The notes below the pieces were generated by a model that worked only from the letters and a program-made list of their open reading frames with translations, was not told where the DNA came from and did no database searches. Positions 16,003 to 23,253 of a stretch of DNA of 24,810 bases are shown here, piece by piece. Position 1 is the stretch's first letter. Every line of letters begins with the position of its first letter. The DNA lies in contig CAYWTM010000038.1 of assembly GCA_964460185.1 (NCBI GenBank), forward strand, positions 1 to 24,810, given 5' to 3'. This DNA is from JAVJPJ01 sp040217295. Lineage in GTDB: Bacteria > Pseudomonadota > Alphaproteobacteria > Rhodobacterales > Rhodobacteraceae. Position numbers and translations under genes: made by a program.

Positions 16003-18446
16003 GCGCGCAACCTTTCGTTTTCTGGGTCCCATAGCGGCTGATCAGGCTGCACGGTGGCACGCCTGCGTTCGCCGAAAATATCAATCTCGATCTCGGTGCC
16101 CGGATTGGCCAGATCCGCCCGCAGCATGCCAAGCGCGATGGAGCTGCCAACGCGGTAGCCGAACCCACCCGAGGTCGTTTCCCCGACGACCTGGCCGCCG
16201 TGCCAGAGGGTCGACATGTAGGGCGCATCGGCAGCCCCCGCATCGACGGTCAGCGTGACGAAGCGCTTGACCACACCGCGCTGTTTTTCTGCCATAAGCG
16301 CCGCCTTGCCGGGGAAATCCTGCGGCTTGTCGAACCTGACGAACCGGTCCAGCCCGCCCTCCAGAAGGGAATAATCGGTGGACAGGTCGCCCTTCCACGC
16401 ACGATAGCCTTTTTCCAGGCGCAGCGCGTTCAGCGCCCACATGCCAAAAGGTTTCGCGCCCGCCGCCAGAACCGCGTCGAAAAGCGCCGGCATGTCGGCA
16501 TTGGCGGCATGGATTTCCCACCCCAGTTCGCCTGCGAAACTGACCCTCGCCAAGGCACAGGGCCGCCCCGCGACCGTGGCCGCCTGATGCGACAGCCATG
16601 GCAGCGTCAGGTCGGCATCGGTTCCCATCACCTCGAACAGGGCGCGCGATTGCGGGCCGGTGACGATCAGCGTGGAATAGTCAGCCGTGTGATCGGTCAG
16701 CGTCAGACCGTCGGGCAGGCCCGAACGCGCCAGTACATCGCGGTCATGCCATTGCGCGGCCGCCGCCGTGATCAGGGTAAAGTGATCCTCGTCATGACGC
16801 AGGATCGACATCTCGGTCAGGATGCGGCCACGGTGGTCGGGAAAATAGGCCAGGTTCATGCGGCCCGGTTTGGGCAAGCCCCCGGCGATCCGGCCGCGCA
16901 GCCAGTCCGCCGCCCCCGGCCCCGACAGGTTGAAACGGGAAAACCCGGCCAGATCCAGCACGCCAACGCTATCGCGCACCGCCTCGCATTCCTCGCGGAT
17001 GCGCGCCTCCCACGGGCCGGCACGGCCCCAGGTTTCGGTCGCCTCGAGCGATGTGTCGTCACCGGGCTGTGCGTACCAGTTGGCGCGTTCCCACCCGTTA
17101 TAGGCGCCGTATTGTGCGCCAAGCGCCTTTGTCCGTTCGTGCACCGGCGACAGCTTGCGGTCACGACCGGCAGGCCAGGATTTCCACGGGAAATGCATGC
17201 CGTATTCGTGGCCATAGATCTCCATCGCCTTGTCGATGCAGTATTGCGGGTCGGTGTAGTCGGTGTAGCGGCGGGGATCGACTGCCCACATGTCCCATTC
17301 GGTGCACCCTTCGGTGACCCACTCCGCCAGAACCTTGCCCGCGCCGCCCGCCTGCGTGATGCCAAAGGTGAACACGCTGGCCTCGAACGCATTGGGAACA
17401 CCGGGCATTGGCCCAAGCAGGGGCAGACCGTCGGGCGCGTAAGGGATGGGCCCGTTGATCACCCGCCCTACCCCACCAGTGCCAAGCAACGGCACCCGCG
17501 CCATCGCATCCTCGATATACCATTCCAGCCGGTCAAGGTCGTCGGGATAGAGCTGAAAGCTGAAATCATCGGGCATCGGATCGTCGGGGGTGATCCAATG
17601 CGCGCGGCCGTTCCGTTCGTACGGGCCAAGATTGAAGCCGTGTTTTTCCTGTCGCAGGTAGTAGGAGCTGTCGACGTCGCGCAACAGCGGCAGTTTTCCG
17701 TTCTGGGCGGTGTATTCCACCAGTTCGGGGATTTCCTCGGTCAGGAAATACTGATGCGACATGGTGGCCATGGGCACCGTGCGCCCACCAAAGGGCTTGA
17801 ACCATTCGCCCACGCGCTGCGCGTAGTAACCGGCCGCGTTCACCACATATTCGCAGCGGATGTCGCCCTTTTCCGTGTGCACGATCCATTCGCCGTTTTC
17901 CCGGCTGATGCCGGTTGCAGGCGTGAAACGCAGAACCTGCGCGCCCATCTGGCGCGCGCCCTTTGCCAGCGCCTGTGTCAACTGCGCGGGGTCGATATCT
18001 CCGTCATCGGGATCGAACAATGCGCCCGCCAGATCATGGGTTTCCAAAAACGGGTATTTGTCCTTGAGATCACCAACCTGCATCATCTCGACACTCAGGC
18101 CCTGATACTGCGCCATGCCGCGTGCGCGCTCGAATTCCTGCATGCGTTCGCCCGAATGGGCCAGCCGGATCGATCCGGTGACGTGGTAGTTCATCGGATA
18201 GTCGACCTCTTCGGCCAGACCACGATACAGTTCCAGCGAATAGCGCTGCATGTTCATGATCGCCCAGGACGTCGAGAACGACGGGCAGTTGCCAGCCGCA
18301 TGCCAGGTCGATCCGGCCGTCAGTTCGTTCTTTTCCAGAAGGACGCAATCATGCCACCCCGCCTTGGCCAGATGATAGAGCGCCGAGGCGCCAACCGCCC
18401 CGCCTCCGATGATGACCACGCGTGCTGTGCTTGGCATGTCCGCCAT
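15999..18446 (-). CDS. DMGDH/sarcosine dehydrogenase-like flavoprotein with GcvT domain
   Basis: This 815-residue fusion has an N-terminal FAD-dependent amine oxidoreductase domain and a C-terminal aminomethyltransferase (GcvT) domain from about residue 430. The dinucleotide-binding motif is VVIIGGGAVGAS (10-21); the expected covalent-FAD histidine is H49 in GSTWHAAG. The GcvT part carries NLSGPGAADWL, a SFAGELGWEIH block, NALRLEKGYRAWKGDLSTDYS and the terminal barrel. Related enzymes demethylate dimethylglycine or sarcosine and hand the C1 unit to tetrahydrofolate as 5,10-methylene-THF. The start ATG has GGAGG 9 bases upstream. The stop overlaps the TTG start of the next gene. The GNCPSFSTSW sequence after the FAD histidine places it in a subgroup whose exact amine substrate I cannot name. 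Confidence 0.88.
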   Translation of the reverse strand: MADMPSTARVVIIGGGAVGASALYHLAKAGWHDCVLLEKNELTAGSTWHAAGNCPSFSTSWAIMNMQRYSLELYRGLAEEVDYPMNYHVTGSIRLAHSGERMQEFERARGMAQYQGLSVEMMQVGDLKDKYPFLETHDLAGALFDPDDGDIDPAQLTQALAKGARQMGAQVLRFTPATGISRENGEWIVHTEKGDIRCEYVVNAAGYYAQRVGEWFKPFGGRTVPMATMSHQYFLTEEIPELVEYTAQNGKLPLLRDVDSSYYLRQEKHGFNLGPYERNGRAHWITPDDPMPDDFSFQLYPDDLDRLEWYIEDAMARVPLLGTGGVGRVINGPIPYAPDGLPLLGPMPGVPNAFEASVFTFGITQAGGAGKVLAEWVTEGCTEWDMWAVDPRRYTDYTDPQYCIDKAMEIYGHEYGMHFPWKSWPAGRDRKLSPVHERTKALGAQYGAYNGWERANWYAQPGDDTSLEATETWGRAGPWEARIREECEAVRDSVGVLDLAGFSRFNLSGPGAADWLRGRIAGGLPKPGRMNLAYFPDHRGRILTEMSILRHDEDHFTLITAAAAQWHDRDVLARSGLPDGLTLTDHTADYSTLIVTGPQSRALFEVMGTDADLTLPWLSHQAATVAGRPCALARVSFAGELGWEIHAANADMPALFDAVLAAGAKPFGMWALNALRLEKGYRAWKGDLSTDYSLLEGGLDRFVRFDKPQDFPGKAALMAEKQRGVVKRFVTLTVDAGAADAPYMSTLWHGGQVVGETTSGGFGYRVGSSIALGMLRADLANPGTEIEIDIFGERRRATVQPDQPLWDPENERLRA

Positions 18447-18561
18447 GTATCCCGTCCTCCCTCATTGGCCGATCTGGCAGCAGTATCCTCGCGGGTTTGC
18501 AGAGTTTCAATTCCCGTGGCACATCTATATTGATCGGATTACCCGATTAGAGAGTGCGCCG
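18447..18561. promoter_or_regulatory. Divergent promoter region between flavoprotein operon and LysR gene
   Basis: This 115-bp region separates the methyl-transfer operon from its divergent LysR gene, the classic layout for a LysR-regulated operon. A LysR-box-like palindrome ATCGG-N5-CCGAT lies at 18533-18547, 15 bp before the LysR start codon. Upstream of 18446 is a GGAGG ribosome-binding site for the operon. Confidence 0.55.
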
Positions 18562-19407
18562 ATGCAGATGGATTTGATCGATACGTTCCTCGACCTGTGC
18601 GAGACGCGCAGCTTCAACCAGAGTGCGGACAGGTTGGGCGTCACCCAGTCCACGGTGTCAGGCCGGGTGCGCAGCCTCGAAAAAAGTGTGGGGGCGCGCC
18701 TGTTCCGGCGCAGTCGCGCGGGCACAGAGTTGACCACGGCGGGGCTGCGGTTCGAACCTCATGCGCGCGCGCTGCGCGTGATCTGGGCCGAAGCGCGACA
18801 GGCCGTGCAGCAATCCGATGCGGCCGCCATGACCCTGCGGCTGGGGATCCAGCACGATCTGCTGGACAATCACGTGGGCCCGTGGACGGCTGCCATCCGA
18901 GGGCTGCTGCCCGACGCGGCACTGTATGTGGAGGCGGATTACTCGGTCCAGATGTGCCGTGACCTGACCAGCGGCGCGCTGGACCTTGCCATCATGTTCA
19001 GCCCCAGCCGTTCGGCGGACCTGTATGTCGAGAACCTGGGCGAACTGGCCTATCGCATGGTGTCGACCGAGTGCGAGGCGGTGACGCAGGTGCAAGCCGA
19101 TCGGTACATCCTGCCCAATTACGCGCCCGCCTTTACCCAGAGCCACGCCGCGCAGTTGCCGGGCCTGTCGGGCGGGCCTGTGTCCAGTGGACAGGCCGGG
19201 GTGGTGCGTGAACTTTTGCTGTCGCTTGGCGGCACGACCTATCTGCCCGAAAATACGGTGAACGACCTGGTCAGCGGGGGCCTTGCCCAAGCCGTGCCGG
19301 ATGCGCCGGTGGTCCATCAGCCGGTGTTTGCCGCAGTGCACCTCAGGAATCGTCACCGACCCGCGTTTCGCCGCATCCTGCGCGGGCTCAAGGCGCAATT
19401 GCCCTGA
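18562..19407 (+). CDS. LysR-family transcriptional regulator divergent from flavoprotein operon
   Basis: This 281-residue protein has an N-terminal helix-turn-helix (DLIDTFLDLCETRSF, then SADRLGVTQSTVSGRVRSLEK) and a C-terminal effector domain that begins LRLGIQHDLLD at about residue 92. The start at 18562 (MQMDLIDTF) was chosen because LysR proteins begin a few residues before this helix and AGAGAG lies 7 bases upstream; the frame is open further 5' but that part overlaps the divergent gene. Divergent orientation and a palindrome in the shared promoter suggest control of the flavoprotein/methyltransferase operon. It is distinct from the other LysR in the window: little similarity is seen outside the helix-turn-helix. 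Confidence 0.85.
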   Translation: MQMDLIDTFLDLCETRSFNQSADRLGVTQSTVSGRVRSLEKSVGARLFRRSRAGTELTTAGLRFEPHARALRVIWAEARQAVQQSDAAAMTLRLGIQHDLLDNHVGPWTAAIRGLLPDAALYVEADYSVQMCRDLTSGALDLAIMFSPSRSADLYVENLGELAYRMVSTECEAVTQVQADRYILPNYAPAFTQSHAAQLPGLSGGPVSSGQAGVVRELLLSLGGTTYLPENTVNDLVSGGLAQAVPDAPVVHQPVFAAVHLRNRHRPAFRRILRGLKAQLP

Positions 19408-19677
19408 TGCAAGGCCGCGCGCAGCGCTTGGAAAGCCGTGTCTTTTTTCAATGGGTCTCACGTCTTTTCGAGACGTGAACACACAGTTGTGTGGTGCGTG
19501 CACGGCCTGCAGGATTATGTGCAAATTCGCACCGAATAATCGAATATTTCCATAATTCGTGTGTTGAAAGAGAGGTGCATCGCCCGCATCTCTCTCTCAT
19601 CGACAGGCAGACAGCTTGTCACGAGCCACACATCAAACGGCGCCAAATGCGCCACGCATTACAAGAGGAATGACATT
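19408..19677 (+). promoter_or_regulatory. Long structured leader upstream of the small secreted protein
   Basis: This 270-bp stretch has no gene. It holds three inverted repeats: an 8-bp stem TCACGTCT/AGACGTGA (19458-19465/19471-19478), the palindrome CACACA-GT-TGTGTG (19480-19493), and a 10-bp stem with one G-U pair at 19569-19578/19586-19595. An A/T-rich patch (about 19535-19562) lies between the second and third and is the likeliest promoter. The first hairpin may be the 3' end of the LysR gene. The third would lie in the mRNA leader of the next gene. Confidence 0.5.
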
Positions 19678-19989
19678 ATGAAACGCATCGCACTTATCGC
19701 CGCCGTCGCCGCTTCGATGACCGCACCGGCCTTTGCCGACGCCACGTTCGCGATCAACCACTTCAATCAGGATTTCGACAGCACCGGCGACATCGTGAAG
19801 GTTCCCGCGACCGATGAAACCACCACGGTTTCGACTTCGGGCCAATCGTCGCTCAGCGTTGCCTACGACATTCTGAACGCAAGCCAGGATTCCGTTGCCG
19901 ACCTGCGCGGCGTGACCAGCGCCACGGTCATTCTGAACACGCACTCCGACACGGCCGAGCGTATCTTCGCCGAGCTTGACGCCGAATAA
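19678..19989 (+). CDS. Small secreted acidic protein, function unknown
   Basis: This 103-residue protein begins with a textbook Sec signal peptide, MKRIALIAAVAASMTAPAFA, with a predicted cut before D21. The mature 83 residues are acidic, rich in Asp, Thr and Ser, and contain no cysteine or membrane segment. I do not recognise a domain. GAGG lies 9 bases before the ATG, which fixes the start; the frame is open 117 bases further upstream but that part is leader. It is flanked by a structured leader and a strong terminator, so it is a separate and perhaps highly expressed transcript. The signal peptide suggests a periplasmic or exported role. Neighbouring genes give no clear functional hint. Confidence 0.8.
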   Translation: MKRIALIAAVAASMTAPAFADATFAINHFNQDFDSTGDIVKVPATDETTTVSTSGQSSLSVAYDILNASQDSVADLRGVTSATVILNTHSDTAERIFAELDAE

Positions 19990-20067
19990 TCCGGCCCTGC
20001 CACGGGGCGCGGTTGACGTCCCTCGCTCCCTCCCCGCGACGTTCGGGACACATCCGCGCCTCCACAG

Positions 20068-20104
20068 AACCCCGCCCCGGCATATGCCGCGGGCGGGGTT
20101 TCTT
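20068..20104 (+). terminator. Intrinsic terminator after the small secreted protein
   Basis: AACCCCGCCC (20068-20077) pairs perfectly with GGGCGGGGTT (20091-20100) and is followed by TCTT. The loop itself contains the 12-bp palindrome CGGCATATGCCG (20078-20089), so the whole element folds into one long stem with a single bulged base at 20090. Confidence 0.75.
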
Positions 20105-20193
20105 GTGCCACGCGTTTCGCGGCCCTGGGGACGGCGGGTCGCGTCCGTTCGCAGTTGCTCGGCGGCAGCGATTTTGCTAATTGGCACGCATAT

Positions 20194-21363
20194 ATGAAAA
20201 CACAGGTTGCAATCATCGGCGGCGGACCTTCGGGGCTATTGCTCTCGCAACTGCTTCAGACGCGCGGCGTCGAAAGCATCGTGCTGGAACGCAAGACCAA
20301 GGATTACGTGCTGAGCCGGATCCGCGCGGGCGTTCTGGAACAAGGCCTGATCGAGATGCTCGAACAGGCCGGGTGTGCCGATCGGTTGCATGCCGAAGGG
20401 TTCCCCCATGATGGCGTGCAATTGTCCTATGGCAACGACCTGATCCGCATCGACACCGTCGAGATGACCGGGAGACCGGTCATGGTCTACGGCCAGACCG
20501 AGGTGACGCGCGATCTTTACGCCGCGCGCGAGGCCGCCGGTGGCCGGATCGAATACAATGTCGACGATGTCACGATCCACGATGCCGATAGCGACGCGCC
20601 ATTTGTGACGTATGTCGTCCATGGTCAGCAGCGGCGTATCGATTGCGAGTTTGTCGCGGGCTGTGACGGGTTTCACGGCGTCAGCCGCCAGACGATCCCC
20701 GCCTCGGTCCGCCGCGAATACGAAAAGGTCTATCCGTTCGGCTGGTTGGGCATCTTGTCTGAAACGCCGCCCGTCAAGCACGAGATCCTTTATGCCAGTT
20801 CGGATCGCGGTTTTGCGCTGTGTTCGATGCGCAACCTGAGCCTTAGCCGCTACTACATCCAGTGTCCGCTGACCGACCGGCCGGAAGACTGGTCGGACGA
20901 GGCATTCTGGGAGGAATTCAAACGCCGCATTCCCGCCGAAACGGCAGCCGACCTCGTGACCGGCCCCTCGATCGAGAAATCGGTCGCGCCGCTGCGGTCC
21001 TTCGTGTGTGAACCGATGCGGTGGGGCCGCCTGTTTCTATGCGGCGACGCCGCCCATATCGTGCCGCCAACTGGGGCCAAGGGGCTGAACACGGCCGCGT
21101 CCGACGTGCATTACCTGTTCACCGGGCTGAGCCAGGTTTTCGAAACCGGCGACACGGCTGGCATCGACAGCTATTCAGAGCGCGCGCTGACCCGGGTCTG
21201 GAAGGCCGAGCGTTTCTCATGGTGGCTGACCAACCTGATGCACCAGTATCCCGACCAGTCCGAGTTCGACCTCAAGATGCAGATTGCCGAATTCGACTTT
21301 CTGCGCAGCAATCCCGCCGCGCAAAAGGCCATGGCGGAGAATTACGTTGGGCTGCCGTACTAA
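20194..21363 (+). CDS. pobA: 4-hydroxybenzoate 3-monooxygenase
   Basis: This 389-residue cytosolic flavoprotein hydroxylates 4-hydroxybenzoate to protocatechuate with NADPH and O2, feeding the beta-ketoadipate pathway. It shows the FAD motif AIIGGGPSGLL (6-16), the GCDGFHGVSR block (156-165) and GDAAHIVPPTGAKGLN (284-299). Substrate-site residues known from Pseudomonas fluorescens PobA are all present with an offset of one: Y200, S211, R213, R219, Y221, P292, T293 and Y384 near the C terminus (ENYVGLPY). It ends exactly after that Tyr-containing block, 4 residues shorter than the Pseudomonas enzyme. The start (MKTQVAIIGGG) is fixed by homology; no good ribosome-binding site is seen. No pobR regulator or pca gene is adjacent. 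Confidence 0.95.
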   Translation: MKTQVAIIGGGPSGLLLSQLLQTRGVESIVLERKTKDYVLSRIRAGVLEQGLIEMLEQAGCADRLHAEGFPHDGVQLSYGNDLIRIDTVEMTGRPVMVYGQTEVTRDLYAAREAAGGRIEYNVDDVTIHDADSDAPFVTYVVHGQQRRIDCEFVAGCDGFHGVSRQTIPASVRREYEKVYPFGWLGILSETPPVKHEILYASSDRGFALCSMRNLSLSRYYIQCPLTDRPEDWSDEAFWEEFKRRIPAETAADLVTGPSIEKSVAPLRSFVCEPMRWGRLFLCGDAAHIVPPTGAKGLNTAASDVHYLFTGLSQVFETGDTAGIDSYSERALTRVWKAERFSWWLTNLMHQYPDQSEFDLKMQIAEFDFLRSNPAAQKAMAENYVGLPY

Positions 21364-21676
21364 GGCGCCCGGGCGGGCCCGCCCGGACCCTGCAGCCTTC
21401 AAACCGACGCCGCAAGCGACACGTCTGGCTGTGTTCTTGCAAGATGATTGGTTCCGGCGAAGAGCTCTGAGAAGCCACCCCAACGGATCCCACATTGCCG
21501 CAAATAAGTCTTATTGGATTGAGTAATCCCCCCCAAATGGACCCGATGCCGTCCAGATCATTCGCATCAAATCCCACAGCCATTGGGGGGATTTCCTCTT
21601 GAGGAAGCCAACCACCCTGTTCATCAAATCTGCGCCGCCCGACAAGAAAGAGCGCTGACGCCATATGACCGCGCAA
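21364..21676. other. Gene-free stretch between pobA and the dehydrogenase, with nested inverted repeats
   Basis: I see no supported gene in these 313 bases; reverse ORFs here either run antisense into pobA or lack family character. The stretch holds an 18-bp palindrome after pobA (listed separately), the 13-bp palindrome AATAAG-T-CTTATT (21503-21515), and an outer inverted repeat 21525-21540/21580-21593 (AATCCCCCC..AATGG and its complement, with two extra bases in the left arm) enclosing GATGC/GCATC (21545-21549/21564-21568). Base composition drops here relative to the left flank. It could be a remnant of a mobile element. Confidence 0.45.
21369..21386 (+). terminator. GC palindrome just after pobA
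   Basis: The perfect 18-bp palindrome CCGGGCGGGCCCGCCCGG starts 6 bases after the pobA stop codon. It can form a strong hairpin, but no T run follows, so termination would be weak or Rho-assisted. Confidence 0.45.
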
Positions 21677-22648
21677 TCAATCGGTGGGCCCTGGGGCAAC
21701 CCGGTTGGGAATCGAATGACCGCGAAAAAAGGCGTCGAGATTGTCTACGGCCATCATCCCCATAGCGGTGCGGACTTCTGTCGTGGCCGAACCGACATGT
21801 GGCAAGAGCGTGACGTTGTCCATCCTGCGCAATTGGTCCGGAACATGCGGCTCGTCGTTGAACACATCAAGTCCAGCACCCGCAATCGTGCCTTCGACCA
21901 ACGCCTGCAAGAGTGCATTTTGGTCGATGCTGTCGCCCCGCGCTGTATTCACTAGAAATGAAGTGGGCTTCATGGCCGCGATGTGAGCCGACGTCACCAC
22001 CGGAGCAGAACCGCCGCCGGGAACATGGATGGAAACAACGTCTGCCAAAGCCATCACGTCGTCAATCGTCTCCATCGGCTGTGCATCAAACCCGAGATTT
22101 CGCACCGGGGAGCGGTTGTAATAGACAACTTCCATTCCGAAACCCACGGCGGCACGACGGGCTGTGGCCTGACCGATCCGACCCATGCCGATGATACCCA
22201 ACACCTTACCTTGAATGCTTGTTCCCAGGCCTTCGACGATGGAGAATCCGCGCCAACGGCTTTCGCGTAGCTTACGTTCGGCGGCATAAGCGCCGCGCGT
22301 GGCGGAAAGTATCAACAACAATGCGATGTCAGCCGTGGCTTCGGTCAGGACATCGGGCGTATTGGACACGGCAATACCGTTCCCGTATGCGGCTTCGATG
22401 TCGATATTGCTGAACCCAACACCGATATTCGCGATCATTCGAACCCGGCGGTCCGGGATCTGAAGAATCGCTGAATCCAGCCTGTCGCTGACCGTTGGTA
22501 TGATCGCATCGAATTCGCGCATCGCCGATGATAAGTCATCAGCGCTCAACGGGACGTCGCTTCGATTACATGTGGCGTCGTAGGACGCAACCAGACGCTC
22601 TTCGACTTGGTCGGGCAACTTTCTTGTCGCAAGGACGCGGGGTTTCAT
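21677..22648 (-). CDS. D-isomer-specific 2-hydroxyacid dehydrogenase (glyoxylate/hydroxypyruvate reductase-like)
   Basis: This 323-residue cytosolic oxidoreductase has the split catalytic and nucleotide domains of the family. The dinucleotide loop is GIIGMGRIGQ (151-160). The catalytic triad is R237 (NTARGD), E266 (DVFNDEP) and H284 (LLPHVGSAT). After the second strand of the fold comes YYNRSP with R179, which favours NADPH over NADH. The NIGVGFSNID and NTPDVLTEATAD blocks resemble glyoxylate, hydroxypyruvate and 2-ketogluconate reductases, so one of these 2-oxoacids is the likely substrate. The start at 22648 has AAGGGA 10 bases upstream; the frame is open to 22720 but that extension is probably leader. 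It lies 87 bases downstream of the BLUF gene on the same strand. Its G+C looks lower than most of the window. Confidence 0.88.
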   Translation of the reverse strand: MKPRVLATRKLPDQVEERLVASYDATCNRSDVPLSADDLSSAMREFDAIIPTVSDRLDSAILQIPDRRVRMIANIGVGFSNIDIEAAYGNGIAVSNTPDVLTEATADIALLLILSATRGAYAAERKLRESRWRGFSIVEGLGTSIQGKVLGIIGMGRIGQATARRAAVGFGMEVVYYNRSPVRNLGFDAQPMETIDDVMALADVVSIHVPGGGSAPVVTSAHIAAMKPTSFLVNTARGDSIDQNALLQALVEGTIAGAGLDVFNDEPHVPDQLRRMDNVTLLPHVGSATTEVRTAMGMMAVDNLDAFFRGHSIPNRVAPGPTD

Positions 22649-22735
22649 CTGTTTCTGATCCCTTTTCGTTGTCAACGAGGGTCTGGTTTGGTCGCATCTC
22701 CCAAGGTACCCGATGTGCAAGAAAAGCCGATTCAG

Positions 22736-23170
22736 TTATTCAGCGTCATAAAAGCCCCTGAGCAGTTCAAGAGCCTCCGACAAGCCGCTGGCTTCCGCAT
22801 TTTTCCAGAAGTCATCGCTGCCCAAGTCGGCAAATCCTTTGGAGTCCTCAAGATCCCGGTCTTCGATGTTCTTGAAGCCCATTGACCACTCCGCAAACAT
22901 CCTGGTCTCGATCTCGCCCTCTTCGATGACGATGATCGTGTGGTGTCTGCTGTCCCTCGAGATCCTGTTCCAAACATCTTCCAGCTTTTCGTCGGGGCCC
23001 TCCAGGACTTGCAGGAAGTTTCCGCGCCCATATTCATCATTGTAGCGGTAGACCAATAACCCGGAGATCCCGTCCGCGGTGTTGCGCTGGCGACTGTGAA
23101 CCAGGAGATCGCCAAGTTCGGATGTATTGAACGGCCTAACCGCTTGGCTGACGTAAACAATATACTTCAT
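22736..23170 (-). CDS. BLUF-domain blue-light photoreceptor
   Basis: This 144-residue protein is a short BLUF protein that would bind FAD and sense blue light in the cytosol. Key residues equivalent to AppA Y21, N45, Q63, W104 and M106 are visible as Y6 (IVYVSQA), N30 (SRQRN), Q54 (FLQVLEGP), W95 and M97 (AEWSMGF). Spacing between Tyr and Asn is as in AppA, but the hairpin before the Gln carries about six extra residues (YRYNDEYGRGN). After the BLUF fold (about 1-100) there is only a 44-residue acidic, helical tail, with no output domain, so it should signal by binding a partner. AGGA lies 7 bases before the ATG. It lies between pntB (83 bases upstream) and the dehydrogenase gene, all on one strand. 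Confidence 0.88.
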   Translation of the reverse strand: MKYIVYVSQAVRPFNTSELGDLLVHSRQRNTADGISGLLVYRYNDEYGRGNFLQVLEGPDEKLEDVWNRISRDSRHHTIIVIEEGEIETRMFAEWSMGFKNIEDRDLEDSKGFADLGSDDFWKNAEASGLSEALELLRGFYDAE

Positions 23171-23253
23171 TTCGCCGTCCTAACATGATCGGTAGAATTG
23201 ACCCCAGCGGCCAAGGGCAGCACATATCTAACTGAGCCCCATATCTCCAGCCC

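Noticed and set aside
16200..18533. Plus-strand ORF of 777 codons opposite the flavoprotein gene
   Set aside because: It is antisense to a well-supported DMGDH/GcvT protein and shows shadow composition.
18506..18537. Possible third copy of the bipartite motif (TTCAAT ... ATTGATCGG) before the second LysR gene
   Set aside because: The spacing is 23 rather than 25 bp, the ATCGAA block is absent and the AAA end is missing, so it is probably coincidence.
21272..21676. Minus-strand ORF of 134 codons in the gap after pobA, possibly a transposase remnant
   Set aside because: About a quarter is antisense to pobA and the rest shows no transposase motif; only the inverted repeats were kept as an observation.
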